DNA from: Saccoglossus kowalevskii
Taxonomy: Eukaryota > Hemichordata > Enteropneusta > Harrimaniidae
Direction: 5' to 3'
Assembly: GCF_000003605.2 (NCBI RefSeq)
Contig: NW_003118436.1
Coordinates: 1 to 63,470 of the forward strand
DNA length: 63,470 bases
Part shown: positions 24,501 through 36,500 of the stretch, in pieces
Position numbering within the stretch: the first letter of the stretch is position 1
Layout: the number at the start of each line of letters is the position of its first letter
Notes under the pieces: model-generated
What the model was told of the DNA's origin: nothing
The model's database searches: none
The model's input: only the letters and a program-made list of their open reading frames with translations
Made by a program: the position numbers and the translations under genes

Positions 24501-27500
24501 CAATGATGCACATTACAATTACCAAATTGCAATTGTTTGTCTGACGCACCCCCTTCTTCTTCCATATCAATCATGGTGGCCCATGTTGTAAATGAAAGTC
24601 GTTGCGTTTATATTTTCTATACAGGAAATATAGATCATGAATATCTGATTGGTGGAGATACTTATCCCATGCTGGTATTTGTTTCTTTTACTCGCTGATA
24701 ATTTGCATAATATGAGGTTATTACGATGATACCTCAACGCATGCACGAAGACAGAACATCGGGAGTATCGACCGACGCACAGCAAAGGTCGATGCAAGTG
24801 CATACTTTTCGATATCCTCGTAATAATCTTATTATTATACATCTTTCCCTCCCAAGTTTACATCATGGGAATGCCGAAAGTTTAGAACAGATTGGGCGAA
24901 CTTCTTTGTATGGGGTCCGGGCAAACCCTGGGGGCGGCCATAATTGATTTTATTATTAGAGAACGCTTACTCGCCTTATTTGGAATTCGCATTTCCTAAT
25001 ATGGTAGGATGAAAATACCCTGTGAAATATCGCAAAATTACGGCACGCTGTAACTTGTGGCGTTACGGTGACAGATGTACAATAATAACCGATTATACAG
25101 TTATATTACAGAAAAAAAACGTTAATTGTCTATATACTTGCCTTGTAGTTGTCTTGAATTATGACTGAAAGAAGCTGAATGAAACTACAAACTATGTAGA
25201 GTTTTCAACAACTCATGTATAAACAATAGTTTTAATAAATATTACTTTACTTTACTCTGCATAAAAAAGAAAGAATTTCACAATGTCGAAAACGAAAAGT
25301 CGTTATCGCTGTGTTGACATGAACACATACTCAAACATGAAGTTTTTTCATCTCCTTTGAATTTGTTGTTTTTTCTCATACCTGATTTGATAAAAGATAA
25401 ATATGCCCTGGCAGACAGTATTCGGGTCACGGAACACAGCTTTGACAACTTGTTCCGTAATATATTTCCCACCTTGTGTGAGTGATAAGTACCTTAACAT
25501 TTTAAATCATACAATAGATAAATGTCGTCTAGTCAGGTGCAACATATACACATCCCTGTGCATTTTATACAATCTCCTTACCATTAGTAATATCATGGGC
25601 GAGGACTAAATGCCAACTACCTGCTTTGACGTATAATTATGAAAATGTGACTAGTATTATGTGGTGCAAGAAATTTTGATCCACCGTTTTCATTGAAATA
25701 AAAAAACAGCTGATGTACACCCAATGCCATGTGATGAAACTGGAGTTGACAAATACTTATATTACTAATATTACGTTGAGTGGTCAGGATCTGTATACGT
25801 ACCCTTTTCTTTGAAATGGTGTGGTTCTTATCTCTGTGACTATCCGCGTTCCCTGGTAGATTCCTGCCCCATAATCGTATCGCAATCTTGGCGTATGTGA
25901 AGGTAAGGACGATTAACGGTATGATGTAAGTTATCATTACAATTATTATCTCGTATACCTTAGCAGTGACAGTATACGGCCACCATTCTGTACAGAAGTA
26001 GATGGTTTCCCCGTCATAGAAGAATGACTTGGTACGGGCGAAGATAGTTTGCACAACAGCCAGCGAAATAGATGTTAACCATATTGATGCAAAAAGTACT
26101 TTGTTTCGGTGTAGTGCCAGTCGTAATTTCAGTGGGTGAATCACGGCAAAGTATCGGTCAATGCCAATCGCCGATAAGGTGTAGATGCTTACAAACACGG
26201 CGACCTTTAATAAAAAATAAAACTTGTCAGTCGTATACTGCCATGTAATCATATATATATCCACCAAGTGTCATGTTATTGTGTAATGAACTAACATGTT
26301 TTTGTTCTGTAAAAGTGTAGTTTTCAATAATAAATACTTGGGTGGATGCGGCTCGCGGTGCCTACGAAATACATGTGCATGCTTATTGCATTTTGTTATT
26401 ATTGTTGTAGTAACACGTACACCAACAACAGTGCCAGGATGGACTATTTATTAGGTAAATGATTCTCGATGTGTATACCTATATCCAGCGATATTTAACA
26501 AAATAAAATAAAAAATATGTTATTCTTTTATCCCCTTTGTTATCGTCCCGATTGTCTTCTTCTTCCACTTTATTTTTCGTCAAGCCGTTTGAGAAAACAG
26601 CAGTCTATACTGGTATTCCCTAATGTGAACTGGTTCACCTGACTTTCAGAATTGTGATTCGTCAATTGGTTCGGCAGCCATATTGGATTGAAATTAATTA
26701 TTTGAACACTTTCTGTTATATCATATAGTACAACTTATGTGTAATAGATATCAGCAATACCAACACCTTTAACGGCCATGTAACTTCTTCCGTCACATTT
26801 TTTTATCCGAGTATAACGGCAAGAATCACTTAAAAATCGTCTTCTTCAGGACCACCAAACACATTGATCTGAAATTTGTTGTTTTTTCTGCATCTGAGTT
26901 TGAAAAATGTGTTATGCTTGGCCATATGGTATAGACGCCATTTTGAATTTCAGGCATTAGTTATTTTACTGATGCCACAGTTAGGTGATTATCTTCAAAT
27001 TGGCCACGTTGCATCTCAACTTTTTCAGGCAGAAGTTTAGCCGCCTTCTTTGATTTTTGACAAAAATCACCAACAGTTTGGGCATTTGTTTTTCAAGGAT
27101 GCTTCAACCGATCAATGTGATATGTTGTATATGACATATATGGTCATAGTTTCATATGAGAAAAATAATATAATTTTGATCTAAAATATGGGGCATTTGT
27201 TTCTCAAAAGTGCTTCAACCGACTAACTTGATGTGTTGTATATGAGATTTATGGGCATAGCTTCTTACGAGAAAAATAAAATGATTTCGAAGAGTCACGG
27301 GATGATTTGTCCTCCACACTAAATGTTTACAAAAATACTAAAAGTTTGTAATGCTTCAAGCAATCAACTTCATATGTCATATATAACATATACGGCCATA
27401 GCTTTGTACGGGAAAAACAATATAATTTTAATCAGTCACCTGATTCGGCCGCCGTCTTGAATTGAAATTAAGGTAGCGAGAAGGGTTTTGTAAAATTTTC

Positions 27501-30500
27501 GAATAAAACATTCTCTGCCTGTTGTCTCGTTTAGAACAGTAATATGGCTTATATATTTCAAAAGACTAGGTGTAGGTACAAGTTCGCATAAACTGGACAG
27601 TCATTGTTTACATAATGATCACGTGACATCAAAAATGGCGAACCTTGTAAAAATGACTAAGTCCGCGATTGCGAGAGCACACTGCGGAATTTCCTGGTGA
27701 AACTTACGTCATGCATTGTCCGTAATCAAGTCCATTGAAATGTGTCCCTGGTAATCGAAAGACCTATTATTCCGATTTCTATGTAGGTTTGTTTTTTTGT
27801 CCCCAAATTATTTCATACTTGACACCTTTAACAGACTATTATTCTGTGACAAAGCATTTTCTTTAAAAACCCAGACATATTTCGCACCATCATTATCGTT
27901 TGAAGGATAACTGCGAGTTTGAATGTCCTAGTCCGAACGCACTTGATTTGGCGATGGTCCCAATGAGTCGTACTCAGTCAAAACTTCAACTCGAGAAAAA
28001 CGCGAAAAACAGTTTTGGTTAATAAAACACTGTAGATTTGCTGTATTATTATAAATATACACTAAAANNNNNNNNNNNNNNNNNNNNNNNNNNNNNNNNN
28101 NNNNNNNNNNNNNNNNNGCAAACGAACAACGAGAGATAATCCTCTGACAAACATTACTGTCCCACTGTACACGCTGACAGTTTACAAACAAGCTAATCCT
28201 TCAAGTGTCTCTGATAAGAGATCTAATAAAACGGTTTTCATGGTGAAACAAAATGGCCGATGTTTGAACAAAAATTGCTGCTTCAGAGTGCGACACTGAG
28301 TTGCAGATTTTTCTTTGCCTCGTCTGTCAACGCTTTTTCTTTCCTTCGACATTGCGTTAGAAAAAATGATATTAGTAAAATAGAATATTGACTTGGAAAA
28401 TAAAACGATTTAAAAGAAAGTTGCGCAAAGTTACAGTACTTATTTCGCACAACCTCCCGCCCGCTTCCGCTAACCAATCACCTTTTTCTTTCGCTTTTGC
28501 GACCGCTTGTTGAATTCGACGGGACAATTTACGCTTTGTATTCGACCGCGCAAACCCCGAAATACCAACCACCCGCCCGCTGGCCCACTCGCTCGCTCGC
28601 TCGCATTTAAAATTCGGACTAATAGAAAAATTTCCGAGGTTCACATTGTCTTATAATTGTCTTTCTGGTTTTTATGAATGTTGAACAGCTGACAAAAGTT
28701 CAAATACTTTTCGTTTCAACTATCTATAATTATATGCACGCAATCTGACCTTTTGACCTCGATTTGGCTTGGACTGAATATTTTATTTTAAACAATATTC
28801 TGACGTGAGATACAAAATGTATTTCAACACAAGTACGACATGGTTGTCTGGGTTTTCTTTCCTGATTGTCGAGTCTTCGCGATGTGTTTTGTATAATTAT
28901 TGTTGTTTACCCCCGAGGCAAAGACAAACTGAAGGACCATGAAGCTAAATGGCAGTTCCATGCATGAGTGAAAGGAAATATTTCTAAGTCTAAAATAAAA
29001 CCTAATATTACACCTCTTTGTGTATTTGTTAATTTCACATATATTTTTCATGACAGTATGTCTGTAAATATCTAGAAAAATCTCGTCTTTCGTTGATAAT
29101 TTCGATTGTTTGGAATGTCTGTCGATCGCGTCCCAATAATTTGTTCGGAAAGTCGATCCCAGTTGGTTTCTCCATACTGAGTTTAGGAAGGGCGTCGATC
29201 AACACAATCAGCCGAGACAGGACAAACATTGACCCTAATCATTCATGGGGACCATGTCCGTAATTTGTGGGCTGAAACCCCAAATAATTAAACAATTATT
29301 ATTATTATTATAATATATATTTTATTTTACATCGCTAAACTACAACAGAGCTAGAGTTGTTCGCGGTGAAACAGCCGCATTGAAGACGATCAGATGCAAC
29401 TTCAACCAGCCATTTCTTACCTTGAAATAAAAATTCGACGAAGAGCATCGGGGAAAATATTAATAATCATTCTTATCAATCGCTTGCTTTATTTTATTTG
29501 AATCTATGAAATTCACGAGTTTTTTGACATTTGTTGGCAACTTCCGCGCTAAAAAAGATTGAAAATGTGGGTGTGGTTCTTTTGCGAGGTCCTGTTGATA
29601 ATACGGACAAATATGGTTCTGTGACCCAGGTCGTGCTCCGATCATGTGACTTCCAGCCAATCAATGATGTTGTAACAAAGCATATTTGACGCTAATTGAA
29701 GGGTCGTCGTACCATCATCCACTTTCCGGCGTGTTTTTGTGCTGTGGGAGGCTTCAAAATTATTCGCTGAAAAACATCGATATATTTTGACAAACGGGTG
29801 GAATTTGACCTCCGTTCAAAAAGAAAATACTAGGCTGAGATACATTAGAGTCCACGGCGAATCAGCTTTCTCTGCAAGTTGGGAAATAAAGTAAACCGGG
29901 GTAGGGTCGATGATTTTCTGCCCTGAAGGACTTCCGTGTGAATCCTGAGTTTCGAATTTTTCATCGACTGGCCACCAAATATTTATGGATATAACTAAAT
30001 TTGACACGTTTTTTTAAAGCCCAATAAATTATTCATACATGTTCTGTTCGATTTTGTCAGGGCATGGTTTTTTAGTCGAAAATATTTTTTGTGGGAACAC
30101 TTTACGGTATACGTACGTACGTATACGGTATAGACTGAACTCATTCAATGATCGTGACTTATTTTTGAAAATTGAATGTCAAATTTTACCAGACCGGCCG
30201 ACGTGGATTTGGTATCGTTATTTTTGGAATTAATCATTAACATTTCCTCGTTTCTCTGCTCTGTCAAAATGCTTTTTTCACGTAAGTGTCCCATTAAAAT
30301 AATAAAACATATTTCATCTAGAACAAGCACCCAAAACACGTAACAAGAGGTTCCAGTTGAGTAATCAGTGTTTGGGCAAGCGGTAGGTGTTTCAATGAGC
30401 GAGCGAGCGAAAAAAAACGCGATTAAAATGCGGTCGGTTTCCGGTCGGACAAGACCGCATGGTCGGAAATTAAGCGATAAGCGGTCGATGTAAAAGCGGA

Positions 30501-33500
30501 AGGTTGGGCTAAATGAGTACTGTATGCCCGGACTGTATGACCATGTTTCTCCGACGAAGTCTCGACTGACAATAATGCTGATAATGGACGTTAGATAAAC
30601 ACGCACTGTTTGCGACGGGAAGCTTATCACCCGTTATATCAGAATCGTCAACAACAGATTATACAGATAAGATGTTATCATTTAATCCCTTCCAAAGATA
30701 AACATTATGTAAGTATCCATGAAACGGCAGTTGTATTCTTTTCTGCTAGCGTCTTAAAACACTGATTTAAGCAACGTTATTTCGCAATTTCGATCTTTTG
30801 TAAACCTGGGATGATGTATCAAGGTCTAAAGTAACCGTTATCTGATGAATTGAAACATGGTACGTTACATCTCCATCTGAAGTACTTCAGTAAAATAATC
30901 CCGACAAATCACGTGACTTGGTGACTATCGTTGACTGAAAATTGCCAAAATGGCATATATGTTTTTTATGAGTGTTTAAACTATCAATCTTATGTATATT
31001 CCGTTAATGTCAGAAATCGCTACTGACTGATGTTGTGCACATGGGTGAATAAGTCTGAATAAACTGTCCAGGCGTATGCTTGAACCCTTGCAATGCTGTT
31101 CACAGCTTCAATTTTATTTCTTCCCGTCGTTATACAGAACCTTGTGTAGGTGGGTGAATGAAACAGTTCCTAAACTTAGTTTTCAACTAAATGTGGTTCT
31201 GGAGTAGTGAACAGAAAAGATGTATGTACTGCGTCGTGTTCAACACAGCCTAACTATACCATATCATACCATTGTATGCCATTATTCAACAAATATACAG
31301 GCAATGGCATATATAAATCAGACGTCCTCTCGCCTTCACAAGAAACGTAAAGCAAAACATTTTGTTCAAGTAACATTGGGGTTGTTACACTGTGAGTTTT
31401 GTACACTATGGAACCGCTTGATTTGCCAATAAATTGCGTAATGCAATGGTTTAGTGAACAATTATATACATTTAATGTGAGCTGCCCGGAAGTGCAATTT
31501 CTTTTTAATGTATATGATGTAAGCTGCTGGCAAAAAATTGTGTTCTTATAAATAATGCAAAATGGGGTTTGTGTAAATATGCATTAAATTATTTACCTGC
31601 AGCAATAATGGAATTTGTAGTTTTGTACATTTCCTTTTCTGAAAAAAACGAAATTGCCTCAGAATCTAATCAATCACCAAATCAATTTATCAAATAATTT
31701 TCTGCTGTTGTAATATTTTTTTCAACCGATAATGTAAAAACAATTTTACTGACTTACTGATATTGCAATGAATATTCACAACGAAACATGTAAATTTGGT
31801 TTTAATGTAATTGGTTCTTACTAACATGCATTTTTTCAAGTTCTGATTAAAGATGGTTGGCCAATTTCGAACACAATTAAGAACATAAGCTTCGTGCTGC
31901 AATGTGATTTGTAACGGTTATGTCCACCAGAAAACTTACATTAGCCTATGCATAGTACCTATCAAATGTTCCGTATGCGTATACAATCATTTTTTCAACA
32001 ATTCCATAAATACTTGTTTGTGTGGATTGATATACGAGGTTAAATACTGTAAATCTAATAATTACGATTGCTTCACGTACGTAGGTTTCAGCTTATAACA
32101 ATTTATATGGTAACTGGTCGTGGTAACCTTAATTTGATTTAGCTATTTATGCGCTCGCTTCGCTGAAGCTAACTAAAAGACACATATGTGAGTCGACAAT
32201 ATCGCGATGACTTCTGCATAAGGATGAAAATGCAATACAAAAGTATTTGTACTGGCTATGTCCGCCAGAAAACCTCAAAAAATATTTTGATTATGTTGCA
32301 CACGTAATCTAAAAATGTTGCGTATGTACATACAATAATTTGTCAATAATTCAAGAAATTATTTGTGGATTGATATACGATAGGAGCACATAATATATTA
32401 TATGCCCCTCTGATTGATTTTATTGTGTATTGCAATGTATAAAGCCATAATTTTATGTATTGCAAATATGAGGTTATTACGTGGATACATTAAAGTATGC
32501 ACGAAGCGGAAGTATCGACTGACGCGATGCGAAGCTATACTGTCTGAGTGCATACTTTGAGTTATTTTTGTAATAACCTTATTATTATACATATTTTTCT
32601 TCCAAGGTTACATCATGGGAATGCCGAAATCCAAAATGTTTAGAACAGAACAACGAACTTCTTTGTGTGAAGTCCGGTCAAACCCTGGTGGCAGCCATTT
32701 TTGTTTTTATTAATAAAGGACGCTTACGCGCGTAATCATTCCATATTTGGAATTCGTATTTTCTTATATGGTAGGATGAAAATACTCCGTTAAATACCGC
32801 AAAATTACGGCACGCTGTAACTTATGGCGTTACGGTGATAGATGTATAATAATACATTTTATAAATTATTTATGATATTTGCACATCACACACATGACTA
32901 TGTTACAATATGCACGACACCGTGATACATGGGTTGTACAATGCAGTTGACATGATATTTCAAATCATTCAAACGGAATTATCAATTTGACAATTAATTA
33001 CAATCACCGACACACACAATCGCTATTAAATACTGCATGTAGTTAATACAAAAAGCAATTTGAATATAAAACAGTTTTGACTATTGCTCACTGTTTAAGT
33101 GCACGACGTGTGCATTTTAAATACGTGCGCGGTGGATTAAAATCAAATCAAATCGACTTTTTTTGTCATATATACAATCAAGCAAACAGTTATTATTAAA
33201 ACGTGTACAGACTGTATGTAACTGTGTTGTTGGCTTACTAAATCCAACTGAGTATATACTTAAAATGTAAGTACATTGGAAATTCAAATATGTGCAATGG
33301 CAACATTAATATAAATTACTGAAAATAAAAGTCCGCATTATCGTGCTACTATGTCCTTCATCATGTGCAAACAAATGTAATATCAGACATTCGATTATGA
33401 ACTTGATGTTTTACTTTTCGTGTTTAATAACGACAGTCATTCAAGCATGCCATTTAAGTGTACAAATTCCTGCAGAGCAATATATTTTATTTCAAAAAAG

Positions 33501-36500
33501 ACACACAAAAATAAATACTCATGTTGACATCGTTTGGACATATGTTTAACAACTTACACTCTGATGCCAGTCTCTTCAATATTAAAGGGCGGTAGTCGTC
33601 GCTCCACGCATGCGCGAGATATATCATATAATCAAAGATGGCGACTTTGACTGTTGCGCAAATCAACGAGTACAAACTGAGACGTTGCGAAGCTTTAATT
33701 GGGTGTTTTTTATGTGATTTGGGGTATCGAAGGAGTCACCGGCGATAATTAATGCAAGTCGCGCTCAGGTCTTATAGCGCATTGGATTGCGGGAAAATCA
33801 ATATTTATCAACACAAATGTCGCGCATGCGCAGCGCGACGACCACCGTCCTTTAATGCTGATGGTGACATACTGTGACTAACGAATTCAAATGTAACATA
33901 ATGTCTTATCTAATTGTACGTTTTCATTTGGTTAGTAAGTAGATGGATTTCGTTCCAATTTGGTAACACATTTTAAAAATATGGTTCAAAATGGCTGATT
34001 GAATGCAAATTGTTGTCTTGTATTCTTACGCTAAGTGTAATTGTTGCAGATTACTGTACATATCCTGTAAACTGGCATTGTCTTATCTACATAAGTGTAA
34101 CATATTTTGTTAAATCGTTATTCTAAATCAGACCTTGCACCTTTGCTAAGACTGTGCATACGTCTGGAGTTAAAGAGGAGAAAAATGTTTTCCTAAACTA
34201 TTGAAAAACTGGTTGGCCACAAAAACTACATCTACCACCTCAAACGAATGCGAGTTCCGATGGAGGTCTTGCGAAAAACAGGAATTTGAAGGATCATTTA
34301 AATATCACGTCGTAGCTGTGAGTTATTCATGAGCAAATAAAAGTGTACAATTAATCTCTTCTATTTATGTAAATTATCTCACGTTCATCCCTGTGTACTT
34401 GCAATGTAGCCGATTTAAAAATGATGTTAACAATGAAGTGGCAAGATTGTTTCAGTGCACAACGATTATCACATGTTATAGAGGAAAGAAAGGTTCAGGC
34501 TTCCTTCAAATAATTCAAACATGTAGTGTGATACATGTAACTATGCACTGTGGTGTAATTAAGTTTCGATCTGGAAAATAATGTGAAATTGTGACAACAG
34601 ATTCAGGTTTCGCATCTCGTTTTCCAGTCATATCTAAGATTGTATGGTGACAATCAAATAATTACATCATTAAATTAAACCTGATCACTGATCAAATTTG
34701 AATAATGCTTTATTTTGAAATTGATACATATCAAGTAACGTCGCGTAATGTAACAATACAAGACTCGGGGCATTAATACGACCCGCTTGATGTATTTACA
34801 GACACGATATTGGCTTACAATAAAAGCATCGTAATCATGTAGCCTTGCATCGTGCTCTCAGCACAAATGGGAACTTCAGACTAGACTGTATTTCTTTGAA
34901 ATTTTAATCTATAAATATATTCTTCTTTTGTGTTTTTGAGTATGAGTGAACAGTACTATAACGAATATCCTTTCACTTATTAAAAATAATATGTAATACA
35001 CTAAATTTTAGTTTAGAGTTAATTTATAGCCAAATATTAGATGGGTGACAGATTGTTACGCTAATATACGTTTGTGAAATGTATTGATTTTGAAATAAAT
35101 CAGCTGTCACACGCAACGTAATATTACCGTAATTGGTATAGTACAGGTGTGATGGTTCAAATACCAAAATGGCAACAGTAACAGAAAGACTTCCCTGGCG
35201 GCGATGATAGAATACGAACACGGAGCCAACAGATGAGGTTTCAACTGGTACTGGTATTATTATACTCTGCAAACATCAAGTACAATAACGCGGTAAAACT
35301 CCACTACTCCAATGACTAGATACCTAAACTCTAATACATTTCAACGAGATCTCCGATCTGAACTCAGTGCTGAACAACTCCCCTATATATACCCCCACTG
35401 TCTATAAATAGACCATTACATCAGCATACATAATGAGTCTGGAACTTACTACAAATTTCTAGAATGTTCCATTACCTTCTATTGCCTCCTACAGTGTTCT
35501 ATTACCTATTCAAACAGTTTCTAAAAAAATCTAGAATATTCCACCCAGACACAGTACGGTTATAGAACATTCTCAGTAAAATAAGTCGTATGCGACATCA
35601 GCATACATTGTTAACTAATTGTCAATTACATATGTGTTCGCTCGGACAATTACCGGCATGTGTGTGATATTTTGTTCGAAAGTTGAAAGTCTAGAAAGTT
35701 CATGGTGAACGATTGTGAATAATAAAACAATACCATGTATACAAACAAAGATGTACAAGGATGTGTGACCTTTAGGGGTCATGGAAGTACCAGGATGTGT
35801 GACCTTTAGGGGTCATGAAAGTGGCCTATTCCTGTTGGTTATCTGGTAAACATGTGGTCACGTGAAGGGAAAACAATGTAATGTATTTACATCGTCTGTT
35901 CGCACGTTTCAAAATTATGTTATGAAGCAGTGAGTTAACAAGGTATACAATTTTGTTATATACTTAGACTTTATCTTTGTTAACTCATCATCTCGACATT
36001 TCCCTCAGGGTATCATATTGCTGAATAGTAAGAACCGCTATACCGTAATGGATGTCATTTCCAAAAGGATACCGAACAAACCAGAATAAGTATTGTGTTC
36101 GTGAAAACAGCAACATATCTTAATAACACTGGGTTGTCATATAGACATCCTGGTGACAGTTGCTCCAATGTTGATGTTTTGATACTTGGCACGATGCGAC
36201 TAACGATGTAAATTGTAACAGAATGTTCGTTTCCGCTTCATCAGTTAGTATTTCCAAAAATGTACCTGCATATTAGCAAACTATTTCTGTTTTCCTAAAT
36301 AGCCAACATGTCCTGCGGCAGTGCTTGTCAACATGTCACGCGCATTAAGTTGTCATAGAAACAATGATTCCACGGCAGATCGCCCTTTTAAATTTACCGA
36401 TGTGAGTCCGACCGTGCATGAGTCTGGGAACATATCTCAGACATGTCTGGAGCAATTATGTTCAAACTGTATACAGAATATATCATTGAAATGATATGCA

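Noticed and set aside
25617-25802. Continuation of the GPCR frame past KKR
   Set aside because: A clear GTACGT donor follows KKR, and the next real exon resumes with VIKMLMMVV; the read-through is intronic.
30145-30630. 161-codon minus-strand frame
   Set aside because: Overlaps a GCGA low-complexity stretch and shows no conserved motif; it lies in an intron.
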